Source: SVQP01 sp045652835
Lineage (GTDB): Bacteria; Bacillota; Clostridia; Oscillospirales; CAG-272
Direction of reading: 5' to 3'
DNA length: 26,263 nt
Assembly: GCA_045652835.1 (NCBI GenBank)
Contig: JAZOLE010000027.1
Coordinates: forward strand, 1 to 26,263
The notes under the pieces were generated by a model. The model was not told the origin of the DNA. It saw only the letters and a program-made list of their open reading frames with translations, and did no database searches. The position numbers were made by a program, and so were the translations under genes. Positions 1 through 7,591 of this stretch are shown one piece after another. How positions within the stretch are numbered: position 1 is the first letter of the stretch; every line of letters starts with the position of its first letter.

Positions 1-44
1 AATTCTTTTCTTAAGTCTTCCACAGTTCGTTCCTTCCAAGGCAT
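1..44 (-). CDS. IS481-family-like transposase, N-terminal fragment (cut by left edge)
   Basis: Reading leftward from the ATG at 44-42, the frame gives MPWKERTVEDLRKE and runs off the window. This opening resembles the N-terminus typical of IS481-family DDE transposases (MPWKE followed by a short helix). A good ribosome binding site (AAAGGAGAAG) lies just upstream at about 51-60. Only 14 codons are visible, so no HTH or catalytic residues can be checked. The family call rests on the opening motif plus the repeat-rich, AT-rich DNA behind it, which looks like an IS end. It could also be an orphan remnant. Confidence 0.7.
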   Translation of the reverse strand, partial: MPWKERTVEDLRKE

Positions 45-75
45 CTGTTTCTTCTCCTTTGGATCTTGATGCCTT

Positions 76-105
76 ATTATACCATATAACTGTATACTAT
101 GTCTT
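76..105 (-). promoter_or_regulatory. Probable promoter of the IS transposase
   Basis: On the minus strand a perfect extended -10 (TGGTATAAT; core 76-81) sits about 30 bp upstream of the transposase start. A weak -35 (AAGACA, 100-105) lies at 18-bp spacing and falls inside the first 21-nt repeat, so transposase binding to the IS end could repress it. Confidence 0.5.
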
Positions 106-155
106 TACACTACCTGTATACTATCTTATTACACTGTACACAGTGATCGCCCGCA

Positions 156-172
156 GGCGTTCGAAGAACGCC
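156..172. repeat. Perfect small hairpin (GGCGTTC-GAA-GAACGCC)
   Basis: A 7-bp perfect stem (156-162 with 166-172) and a GAA loop lie between the IS end and the terminator of the MBL gene. There is no T-run, so it is unlikely to be a terminator by itself. It resembles short dispersed palindromes in clostridial intergenic regions, but no second copy is present in this window. Confidence 0.4.
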
Positions 173-184
173 CCTACGAAAACA

Positions 185-220
185 GAGATCCCCCGCCGAT
201 GACTCGGCGGGGGTATTTTT
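185..220. terminator. Rho-independent terminator of the GH43/MBL operon
   Basis: A 10-bp GC-rich stem (190-199 with 204-213, loop TGAC) lies just past the stop of the minus-strand MBL gene. The minus-strand exit is ATCTCTGTTTT, a moderate U-tract; the plus-strand exit is TATTTTT. It probably works in both directions and insulates the operon from the IS. Confidence 0.75.
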
Positions 221-247
221 ACGTATATGATAGGATCTATGCCTCTA

Positions 248-2107
248 TCAATTACCAAAGCCGTCTACGGTAGCGTTCGCCATAGCTTCCTCGGCGCTCA
301 GTGCGCGATTATAGAAGCGAATGGAACGATAGGTCGTATCAAAGGTCTTGGCAGCATCGGTATGACCGATAAAGAAGTTGCCTGCGCTCAAAGAGCCTGC
401 TGCGGTATTGATCTGCCCTGCAAGCTCGCCATTGACGTAAATGCAGCATACGTCACCTTGCGCGTACGTAATGGTGATCAGGCTGTTTTGCAGCAGCTCA
501 AGTCCGCCCTTGATCTTAATTCTGCCGTTACCCAGCGTCTTGAGCTCCAAAACGTCCTCGGAATTGCGGCGGAACAGCGCGAAATGGTCATCGATACTAC
601 TGATAAAGGTGTTGAAATTGCCGCCAATCGAGACAAACTCGCCAAGCAATATCTCAATCGTAAAGCTTTCTCCGTTGATGGTATCTACCACTGCCTCGGG
701 GAAGTTATGCTTTGCGTTGCTTGCGCGCAGACCGTCATCGGTAAAATAATTGTTGCCGTCCTTGGTAATCTCCATATCGTGACCGCCCACAAGGTCTTCC
801 CATACAGCCGCGTCCTTATCGTGTCCTGCGCGGGTGCTTTGCGTACCGCTGTAGTAAGCTACCAAGCCGTCTGCCACGTAATCGTGCTCGACAGGCTCAA
901 TGGGTGCGACGGTTTCTGCCTCGGTGGTTTCGATCTCACGTTCGGGCAGGATATAGGGGAACTCGATCTTCATGCCGTCAAGCACCCTTTCCCAATAATT
1001 GACCTGCGTGCTCTTGGTGGGGTATTTCTCATAAAGGCCTGCTACGATATCATATTCGCTTGCCTCTAAGAAGTTCTTGCCGAACACCCATTTTCTGACC
1101 TCGTCGATCTGGTAGTTGCCGCTTTCGTTCTTCCATACCCAGATCGGCGTGGGCCACAGATGTACCTGTGCGTCAATGGCAGCATAAACGTCCTTGTTCA
1201 CGCCTGCCTGTCCGTGGTGCGCCATCTGCACGATGTCACTCTTGAGTTGGTCACCGTAAGTAGCAAGCAGACGTCTGCCGCCAATGGTACCAAGATCGTT
1301 TAAGAACAACACCTTCTGCTCTCCAATAGTCATGCGCAGCACGATGGAGGTATCGTTGAGATTGGAGGTGCCGTCCGCCTTATCCCAAGTTTGCAGCACG
1401 TCGATGCGCACGCCATCGATCTCAAAGGACAAGCCCTTTGCTACAGCCTCGGTATTGATCACCGCGCCGTTGAGCGTATCGTAATAGTTCGCGCCCGCAC
1501 CGATGACCTCACCGTATTTGTTGATGTTTTCACGGATCTGCGAGATCTCCATGTCACCGTTCTGCGCGGCATATTCCTGCGTGCCGAATTCGGGGAAATC
1601 AAAATAGATGTTGTTGATCTTATAATTGGACTCTGCGGAGTATGCATTGAGCATCTTGGACAGCTCGTACATATGATCCTTGTGCGCGTGAGAGAGGAAC
1701 CACGCCTCTACCTCAAAATACTCGTCCTGACCAACACCCGCAATGGCGCGCAGAGCGGCAGGCATATAAGGATCGCGATCCTTGCCCGCACCGTCAATAC
1801 CGCCGTCAATCACGATCAGCTTGCCGTTCTCGGTCTTGATCACGTAAGACTGCAGCAGGCTGTCTCTTTCGGGAGCCAGCTGATACAATGCAACAGGTGT
1901 GGGAGCGGGAGGCTCGACCTCATCACCCGTGGTCTGCTCGTCCTGAGCGGTTGTTTGTTCGGTTGCAGCCGTAGTGTCCTCTGTGGGAGCAGTGGTTTGG
2001 TCGGCTTGCGTTTCGGTGTCTTGCAGCCCATTCTGTGTGCACGCAAATAAAGACAGGCTCATGCACGCAAGCAACAGTGCGCATATCAGAGACGTCATTC
2101 TTTTCAT
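248..2107 (-). CDS. Secreted lipoprotein: ComEC-like metallo-beta-lactamase-fold hydrolase fused to a LamG domain
   Basis: Predicted 619 residues. I chose the ATG at 2107 because AGAAAGGA precedes it; the GTG seven codons earlier lies inside that ribosome binding site. A signal peptide ends in lipobox LFAC (lipidated Cys23), followed by a Thr/Gln/Glu-rich linker to about residue 70. Residues about 73-345 form a metallo-beta-lactamase fold: DGG (101-103), the metal motif HAHKDH (140-145), a likely bridging Asp271 in LNDLG and HHG (297-299), resembling ComEC-type domains. Residues about 405-612 are a LamG/concanavalin domain (GLVAYY start, FYNRALSAEE end). The protein should sit on the outer face of the membrane. 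It follows the GH43 gene by 33 bp, so it probably shares its mRNA and serves extracellular glycan or phosphoester use. The substrate is unknown; MBL enzymes include nucleases, phosphodiesterases, lactonases and sulfatases. Confidence 0.85.
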   Translation of the reverse strand: MKRMTSLICALLLACMSLSLFACTQNGLQDTETQADQTTAPTEDTTAATEQTTAQDEQTTGDEVEPPAPTPVALYQLAPERDSLLQSYVIKTENGKLIVIDGGIDGAGKDRDPYMPAALRAIAGVGQDEYFEVEAWFLSHAHKDHMYELSKMLNAYSAESNYKINNIYFDFPEFGTQEYAAQNGDMEISQIRENINKYGEVIGAGANYYDTLNGAVINTEAVAKGLSFEIDGVRIDVLQTWDKADGTSNLNDTSIVLRMTIGEQKVLFLNDLGTIGGRRLLATYGDQLKSDIVQMAHHGQAGVNKDVYAAIDAQVHLWPTPIWVWKNESGNYQIDEVRKWVFGKNFLEASEYDIVAGLYEKYPTKSTQVNYWERVLDGMKIEFPYILPEREIETTEAETVAPIEPVEHDYVADGLVAYYSGTQSTRAGHDKDAAVWEDLVGGHDMEITKDGNNYFTDDGLRASNAKHNFPEAVVDTINGESFTIEILLGEFVSIGGNFNTFISSIDDHFALFRRNSEDVLELKTLGNGRIKIKGGLELLQNSLITITYAQGDVCCIYVNGELAGQINTAAGSLSAGNFFIGHTDAAKTFDTTYRSIRFYNRALSAEEAMANATVDGFGN

Positions 2108-2140
2108 GGTTCGTAAGTCCTTTCTCACTATTTGTTTTAT

Positions 2141-4609
2141 TTATTCATCCAAAACAGGCTCTATGCAAAGCTCGTCAAACACGGCGGCACACTGGTGCAC
2201 GCGCACGCCGATCATGCCCTGCATATAGGGATCGGGATCGGTGTAGGTCAGATACAGCTCTCCGTCTACGTATACGCGCAGCGTAGCCCCCACGCATTCT
2301 GCGCGCAGCAGGTATTCCTTGCCCTCGGCAAAGCTGCCCCGGGCTCGTGCAAGCTCGGCATAGCTGTAATTCTGCTTGCCCAGTATCACACCGTCGGGCG
2401 TCAGCCCCACGAAATAGCCCTGTACCCAATCCGTTCCCGCCTGCGCATCCTGCGCGGTGACGGGGACGTGCGCAAAATTGGGCGCACCCGGATTGGTGGC
2501 TCTGACCAAAAGTCCGCAATTGATGCCACTTTGCGGCTTTACCTGAACCGAGACTGCATAGTCGCCCCAATTCTCGCTGCCGTACAGCCGCTTTGCGCAC
2601 ACGGGTGTGCGCGTAGCGATCGCGCCACGCCACAGCTCCCACGCGCCGTCCGTATATTGACAGCCCTGGTCCTGCTTGTCAAACGCCCAGCGCTGCTCGC
2701 TGACCGCGACGTGCGACTTGAGCGTAAAATCAACAAAGCTTGCTTCGCCTTCGATCACCCTGACAGAGAGCGTATGCTCCCCTGCACGCATGGGGATATT
2801 GCGGCAGATCTCGCCCAAAATTCCCGTGCCGGGTGCTAAGTGCACTGTTGCAACCACGTTGCCGTCCACCAATATCTCTGCCTTGGTGCTCTGCCTTGCC
2901 GTGTAGCGCACGGTCATATCGAACGCTTCACCCTGTTGCGCAAACACAAGATAGCGCAGATCGCTGCCCGTGGGCGCAACTACCGCTCCCACGCCCTCGA
3001 CCCATTCGGTCGCACCCACGCCGTCCAGCGCGTGTGATGCGGGGATCAGTCCGCTTTGTGTTCCGATACTGTGATACGTGTCCGCAGCACCCTTGCCGCC
3101 AACGGCAGCAGTGCCGCCGATAAATCCAAACGATGCCTGACCGCCGCGCACGGTGTACCCGATCGCGCCGTCCCACGGTGCGTCGCACGTCATGCGGTAC
3201 AGCTCACGATCACCAAAATAAAAGACGTAGTCATTGCCGATGCGCTCGATCTGCAGGCTCTGCACGCAATCAAAGCGCACATCTTCGCCAAACGACCTTG
3301 GCAGGGGCACGGTCTCGGTGCGGACTTCGCCATCCCGCGTCATCTCAATACACAGGCTCTGCGTTGCGGGATCAAAATAGCACGCGCCGTAATTTTGCGC
3401 ATCCGCAAAGGCAAATATAGCCCCCGCCTGCGCGCCCTGCTCTATATACGTAACGTTATACTCGGCGGTGAAATCCCCGACCAGCACCTGCTCGGACACA
3501 ATCCTTGCCCCATCTGCCAGCGGAAGTCCCTTGCCCACCGTTCCAAAATCACCCTCAATTCTCCAGCCCTTGAGCGACGCGCCTGCCTTGAAATCGTGAT
3601 AGATATCCGGCATTTCGGGCACCTGCTGCGCCCCTGTGCTCGGCCCCAATATCTGCATTTGCGTGCCGTTAAAGGCTATGCGGTCAACGTGCATATTGCG
3701 GTTGGGCGTAGCGTTGACCAGCGAATGATATACAATATAATAGCTGTCCAGATCGGGGCCCTTGACCGTGGAGCTGTGCCCGATGCCGAACAAATCCCCC
3801 GCGGTATGGATCAGCAAAAGGCTCTTACCCGAAGCCTGCGCAAACCGCAAGGGCGAGGTGGCAGACACCCCATAATGGATACGGTACGCACGGCTGAGCA
3901 CGTGGTTGCCCGTATAGGTCATGTAATAATAGCCGTCATGGTAGACGGTCATAGGCCCCTCGGTCCAACCGCCGCCCACGGAAATGGTGGAAAGCGTTCT
4001 GCCGTGGCGCATCTGTGTTGGCGAGGTCATATCGTACACCATCATCTCGCCGTGATTGGCGGTATAAAAATACCACTTGCCGTCACGGTCGATAAATACC
4101 GAGCCGTCGATCGACATACCCATATTGTCGGTGACCACCTCAAAGCCCTCGGTGGGCGAGGTGCTGCGCAGCACGTAATGCCCTTGACCGGCAGGAGAGG
4201 TGTACATATAGAAATAGCCGTTATAGTAATAGACCTCGGGGGCATACGCACCGCGCGTGCGCGCATCCGTGGCGCACAGCCCTGCATACGTCCAATGGAT
4301 CAGATCCTGTGACGTCCAGCATTTGACACCGACCTGACCGTCCTTGGTACTGACGTACAAATAGTATTTGCCGTTATGGCGCATGACGAAGGGGTCACCA
4401 AAGCCGTATCCTTGCCAGGCATCCGCGGTGTTTGCGCTCATAATGGGATTTTGATAGTACGCACCGTTTTCCATAGGCAGCTGCTCGGGCATATGCGAGT
4501 CTGCATTGGTCTGTATATCCTCAGGCGGACTTGGAAGCTCTGCCCCTTGGCAAGCGCACAGCGCAAGCAGCAGGGACGCAACACATACGCCGATTGCAAA
4601 TCTCTTCAT
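2141..4609 (-). CDS. GH43-family lipoprotein (beta-xylosidase/alpha-L-arabinofuranosidase type) with accessory beta-sandwich domains
   Basis: Predicted 822 residues. The ATG at 4609 has GGGGGAAGG just upstream, and the longer frame would run through the promoter. The lipobox is LCAC (Cys20). Residues about 50-325 show the five-bladed GH43 catalytic domain. The expected acidic triad is visible: Asp72 in GDPFV (base), Asp168 in IDGS (pKa modulator) and Glu217 in TEGP (acid). GHSS at 277-280 and YIVYHS are also typical. Repeated GYYYMY/KYYLYV strands mark the blades. Three beta-sandwich-like segments follow: LamG/DUF1080-like (about 337-490), CBM6/35-like (about 510-640) and a second LamG/DUF1080-like (about 660-820). 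Expected role: removal of arabinose or xylose from xylan-type glycans at the cell surface. It is the first gene of an operon with the MBL-LamG gene. Exact specificity within GH43 cannot be read by eye. Confidence 0.88.
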   Translation of the reverse strand: MKRFAIGVCVASLLLALCACQGAELPSPPEDIQTNADSHMPEQLPMENGAYYQNPIMSANTADAWQGYGFGDPFVMRHNGKYYLYVSTKDGQVGVKCWTSQDLIHWTYAGLCATDARTRGAYAPEVYYYNGYFYMYTSPAGQGHYVLRSTSPTEGFEVVTDNMGMSIDGSVFIDRDGKWYFYTANHGEMMVYDMTSPTQMRHGRTLSTISVGGGWTEGPMTVYHDGYYYMTYTGNHVLSRAYRIHYGVSATSPLRFAQASGKSLLLIHTAGDLFGIGHSSTVKGPDLDSYYIVYHSLVNATPNRNMHVDRIAFNGTQMQILGPSTGAQQVPEMPDIYHDFKAGASLKGWRIEGDFGTVGKGLPLADGARIVSEQVLVGDFTAEYNVTYIEQGAQAGAIFAFADAQNYGACYFDPATQSLCIEMTRDGEVRTETVPLPRSFGEDVRFDCVQSLQIERIGNDYVFYFGDRELYRMTCDAPWDGAIGYTVRGGQASFGFIGGTAAVGGKGAADTYHSIGTQSGLIPASHALDGVGATEWVEGVGAVVAPTGSDLRYLVFAQQGEAFDMTVRYTARQSTKAEILVDGNVVATVHLAPGTGILGEICRNIPMRAGEHTLSVRVIEGEASFVDFTLKSHVAVSEQRWAFDKQDQGCQYTDGAWELWRGAIATRTPVCAKRLYGSENWGDYAVSVQVKPQSGINCGLLVRATNPGAPNFAHVPVTAQDAQAGTDWVQGYFVGLTPDGVILGKQNYSYAELARARGSFAEGKEYLLRAECVGATLRVYVDGELYLTYTDPDPYMQGMIGVRVHQCAAVFDELCIEPVLDE

Positions 4610-4636
4610 AGCCTTCCCCCTTACGTAAGATACCTC

Positions 4637-4665
4637 ATTATACCACAAGTTGCCAAAAAATGCAA
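4637..4665 (-). promoter_or_regulatory. Sigma-A promoter of the GH43/MBL operon
   Basis: On the minus strand, -35 TTGCAT (4660-4665), a 17-bp spacer and -10 TATAAT (4637-4642) with an upstream TG (extended -10). It lies about 28 bp from the GH43 start codon. The -35 is inside the cre-like site. Confidence 0.8.
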
Positions 4666-4674
4666 CCGCTTGCT
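4660..4674. promoter_or_regulatory. cre (CcpA) or LacI-family operator
   Basis: ATGCAACCGCTTGCT matches every fixed position of the cre consensus WTGNAANCGNWNNCW. Read on the other strand it is AGCAAGCGGTTGCAT, a CG-centred palindrome of the LacI/CcpA type. It covers the -35 of the minus-strand GH43 promoter and ends 20 bp before the -35 of the divergent plus-strand promoter. It could therefore repress the first and affect the second. A local LacI-type regulator could use the same site; none is encoded in the window. Confidence 0.7.
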
Positions 4675-4694
4675 GCAAAATGTACGAGAAACGA

Positions 4695-4723
4695 TTGACA
4701 AACCGTGTGCACCGTGGTATAAT
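4695..4723 (+). promoter_or_regulatory. Consensus sigma-A promoter of the small LamG-like lipoprotein
   Basis: Perfect -35 TTGACA (4695-4700), 17-bp spacer, perfect -10 TATAAT (4718-4723) with TG one base upstream (extended -10). The leader to the ATG at 4780 is about 50 nt. This is among the strongest-looking promoters in the window. Confidence 0.9.
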
Positions 4724-4779
4724 TTATCCATAGCAAGCACCTTTTGGGTGAGATATTTTTTGCTTTTGGAGGTTGACTT

Positions 4780-5595
4780 ATGAAAAAAATCCTTTTGCTG
4801 CTTTTGGCAACGCTTCTCTTGACCATAACGCTGGTAGCGTGCGACAACGGTGAAAAAACACCCGTCGAAACGACTGCAGCTCAGACCGAGGCTCCCACCG
4901 AAGAGACGGTCGAAACGACCGAAGCACCCACCGTGCCTTCCGTGACCGAGGAGGAAACCACCACCGAAGAAACCACCACCGTTCCTGAGGAATCCACGCT
5001 CAACGAGCTGGGTCTGCCCTTCGAGATCTTTGAAGTGCCCGTAGGCTACTGCAACGGTCAACCGATGTACGGCTATAATGCATCCGGTTACTTCTATTAC
5101 GATCAGGAATACAACTGCCTGTTTGCCGATGGCGATGACAATATGCTTGTTGTGACCAATGACACCATGCAAGCAGGATCGCTGAGCGCAACCTTCTGCT
5201 CCGCCCCCGGCTACATCAACGACAACGGCATTATTTTCGGCCTTGAAGAAATCCCCACCGAGGATGAGGGCTACTACTTCTGGGAATACGGTCCCGCTTA
5301 CTACTTCCTGTTTATCAGCGACGTGCAGCATCTGTACCTTGCTAAGGCAGGCTACAACGGTCAGGCATGGACCGAGCTTGAGGTTACCGCATCCCCCGTA
5401 ACCGATTACACGCACGGTGAGACCAATATCACCATTACGGTAGAGTTTGACGGCCAGGGTAGCATTAAGTGCTACGCAAACGGTGAGCTGCTGATCGATT
5501 ACTATGACAGCGATCCCATCAAGGGCAGCTACTACGGCGTGCGCTGCGAGGTCTTTGGCGTAGAATACTACAACATTCAGGCTGTACACGATTGA
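4780..5595 (+). CDS. Lipoprotein with Thr/Glu-rich linker and a LamG/DUF1080-like beta-sandwich
   Basis: 271 residues with ribosome binding site GGAGG 9-13 nt before the ATG. The signal peptide ends in lipobox LVAC (Cys21). Residues 22 to about 75 are a low-complexity Thr/Glu/Pro linker, probably a wall-spanning spacer. The remaining ~190 residues look like a concanavalin-type domain. Its end (YYDSDPIKGSYYGVRCEVF, then VEYYNIQAV) parallels the last module of the neighbouring GH43 protein (TDPDPYMQGMIGVRVH, then FDELCIEPV). No catalytic motif is visible, so a surface glycan-binding protein is the simplest reading. It is transcribed alone from a strong promoter, divergent from the GH43 operon across a shared cre-like site, and closed by a bidirectional terminator. 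Function is inferred. Confidence 0.8.
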   Translation: MKKILLLLLATLLLTITLVACDNGEKTPVETTAAQTEAPTEETVETTEAPTVPSVTEEETTTEETTTVPEESTLNELGLPFEIFEVPVGYCNGQPMYGYNASGYFYYDQEYNCLFADGDDNMLVVTNDTMQAGSLSATFCSAPGYINDNGIIFGLEEIPTEDEGYYFWEYGPAYYFLFISDVQHLYLAKAGYNGQAWTELEVTASPVTDYTHGETNITITVEFDGQGSIKCYANGELLIDYYDSDPIKGSYYGVRCEVFGVEYYNIQAVHD

Positions 5596-5610
5596 TTTTT
5601 AAAATTACTT

Positions 5611-5645
5611 AAAAAGGGCTGCTCCCGTCGGAGCAGCCCTTTATT
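5611..5645. terminator. Bidirectional terminator between convergent genes
   Basis: An 11-bp perfect GC-rich stem (5615-5625 with 5630-5640, loop CGTC) is flanked by AAAAA on the left and TTTATTCTTTT on the right. It gives U-rich exits on both strands. It ends the small lipoprotein gene (plus) and the GH99-like gene (minus). Confidence 0.93.
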
Positions 5646-5656
5646 CTTTTGATCTT

Positions 5657-7591
5657 TTAATAGCCGTAGCTGAAATTCAGGCTGCCGATGGGGGCGGCAT
5701 CGCCGGTGGAGTAGAGGTTGAGCGGATCGTTTTCCATATCCTGCACGTTATCGGTAACCTTGAACTCGATCCCGAAATTCTGCTCGTCAAGTCCGACGGC
5801 GTCAAGCGGAATGCGCACGATCATAGCTTTGCCGTACACGTACACGTCAGCCTTACCCACGCTCTGTCCGTTTGCTGTAAGGATATCGCTTTGGTTGCCG
5901 CTGACCGAACGGTTGATGACGTATTCATAGCCGCAGAACAGCTGGGCATCCGCCTTGGCGGTCTTGAGCCACAAATTCATCCAACCGTCATCGCCCTCTG
6001 TATACGCTGTGATATCCTCGGTGCAGCTGATGCGGAAATACAGATACTGCGCATCACGCAGGATGCTGACAGTATCAATATCGTTTCTGCCCGTGGTATC
6101 GGTGTACACGGTATCCCCTGCCATTGCCTTGAAGTTACGGTCTGCGCACTCGCCCGTGAAGTCACGGTAGGTGGGTGCGCTTGCCCATACTGCATCATCC
6201 TTGGTGACGTCGGGCATGGTTGCGGGGTATTCGTAATGCACGGCAGGAGCGTAGTTGTCATTATGGATGTTCATAATGGTCTGGAAGTAGGCGTAATCCT
6301 TCATACCCGACGAGCGCGACGGCTCAATATCGCGCGAATATTCGGCATTAAAGGTATCCACCGTATAATACGTGCCGCTGCCTGTGCGGATCTTCTCGGC
6401 AACCCACTCGTTCCAGCCGGTCAGGAACACGAATTTTGCATCTGCAGCACGCTGCTCGGGCGTCATATCCAGTACGGTATTCCATTGCGCCTGATAGTTT
6501 AGCCCCTGACGCCAATTTTCGTGGTCATTCTTGCCCTTCCACTCACCTTTTTTCTGTGTGGTGGGATACCAGCCTCTGCCGCGCGAAGCGTTCGTATCGG
6601 TCATGTTGACAGATACGTGCTGCGCAATCGACACGCTGATCCAGCCCTCTTGCGACTTCTGCGGCAGCACGAAATCGATCCAAGGTGCGCCGTATTCGTA
6701 CACAGGCTCGTTGACGGGAGCGGCGGTCGGCCATTGCGTGACGCGGAAGTCGAAGAACTCGGCAAACGCTTTCTCCTGTGCGTTGGAGGAGGCGCGGAAT
6801 TTTGCAATAACGGTATCGGGTGCGATGATCATAGGCTTTTCGGGGTCATTGGGCGTAAACCAAAGGCTCTTGTAGGTATCGTTTGCATAGAAAATGTTAT
6901 ACACCTGCCCGAACACGCTCACATCCGCGCCCACGTCATGCTTACCAAGGTAATACACAACCCGTGGCACGTTCCAGCCCGCGTCCTGATATTCCTTGAG
7001 AATGGCGAACAGCACCTCGGTCACGTCCTCATACAGCACGTTATTGGAGGTATCCAACACAATAAAATCAATGCCTGCCATGGTCAGCATTTCGATCTGC
7101 TTGCGCATGACCCAAGGATCGCAGCTGTTGTAGTATCCCCAAACCGGCTCGCCCCAGAAATGCGCAGAGCCTACGGGTGTGATGGGGGTGTTGAAATGGG
7201 TAAACGCCTTATTGAAGGTGCCCTCGTAGGTGATCTTGTCAACGTCGTAAATGCCTGTATGGTTGGCATGCTGACCCAAGGTCAGAAAATAAAACATACC
7301 CACGTAGCGCTCAGCATTGACCTTGCCGTCCACCGGCAGGATCACGCGTCCGAAATCGTCCGTGCCCACAATATTGAGCACGCTGTACTCGGCAGCACTC
7401 AAGCCGCGCTCATCAGGCACGCGCTGCACGGTAGGCTCTGCATCGGGCGAGGTTGTAGCTTGGGACTCAGTGGTTTGCTCTACAGTATCCAACGGGCGCA
7501 CATCTGGCTCGTTGGGCTTGCAGGCTGCCAGCGATGCAAGCATGCCAAGCAGCAGCAAAAGTGCAAGAAAAGCTGAAATAGCCTTACGCAT
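5657..7591 (-). CDS. Lipoprotein with GH99/GH71-like catalytic barrel and C-terminal CBM9-like domain
   Basis: 644 residues; ribosome binding site AGGAGG lies just before the ATG at 7591. Signal peptide with lipobox LAAC (Cys24) and a Thr/Ser/Glu-rich linker to about residue 57. Residues about 90-445 look like a TIM-barrel of the GH99/GH71/WbsX group: RYVGMFYFLTLGQH early, WGEPVWGYYNSCDPWVM with MAGIDFIVLD, and the hallmark TGWNEWVAEK at 391-400, where the Glu of WNEW is a family catalytic-site residue. Residues about 460-644 resemble a CBM9/DOMON-type sandwich (DDAVWASAP start, LYFRISC, GIEFKVTDN). The likely role is surface endo-type glycan hydrolysis; the polysaccharide is unknown. The gene overlaps the upstream gene by 8 bp, implying translational coupling. 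Family-level call only. Confidence 0.78.
   Translation of the reverse strand: MRKAISAFLALLLLLGMLASLAACKPNEPDVRPLDTVEQTTESQATTSPDAEPTVQRVPDERGLSAAEYSVLNIVGTDDFGRVILPVDGKVNAERYVGMFYFLTLGQHANHTGIYDVDKITYEGTFNKAFTHFNTPITPVGSAHFWGEPVWGYYNSCDPWVMRKQIEMLTMAGIDFIVLDTSNNVLYEDVTEVLFAILKEYQDAGWNVPRVVYYLGKHDVGADVSVFGQVYNIFYANDTYKSLWFTPNDPEKPMIIAPDTVIAKFRASSNAQEKAFAEFFDFRVTQWPTAAPVNEPVYEYGAPWIDFVLPQKSQEGWISVSIAQHVSVNMTDTNASRGRGWYPTTQKKGEWKGKNDHENWRQGLNYQAQWNTVLDMTPEQRAADAKFVFLTGWNEWVAEKIRTGSGTYYTVDTFNAEYSRDIEPSRSSGMKDYAYFQTIMNIHNDNYAPAVHYEYPATMPDVTKDDAVWASAPTYRDFTGECADRNFKAMAGDTVYTDTTGRNDIDTVSILRDAQYLYFRISCTEDITAYTEGDDGWMNLWLKTAKADAQLFCGYEYVINRSVSGNQSDILTANGQSVGKADVYVYGKAMIVRIPLDAVGLDEQNFGIEFKVTDNVQDMENDPLNLYSTGDAAPIGSLNFSYGY

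Larger units (their letters stand above)
1..140 (-). mobile_element. End of an insertion sequence (IS481-like), partial
   Basis: The AT-rich segment between the transposase start (44) and about 140 differs sharply from the GC-rich DNA that follows. It carries two imperfect tandem copies of a 21-nt unit (90-110 and 114-134, 18/21 identical, 24-bp period). It ends near the palindrome CACTG-TACA-CAGTG (132-145). Such subterminal repeats are expected of an IS end that binds transposase. The exact tip is inferred; the opposite end and any target duplication lie outside the window. Confidence 0.55.

Noticed and set aside
3056..4312. 418-codon plus-strand open frame inside the GH43 gene
   Set aside because: Antisense shadow; the GH43 catalytic motifs lie on the opposite strand.
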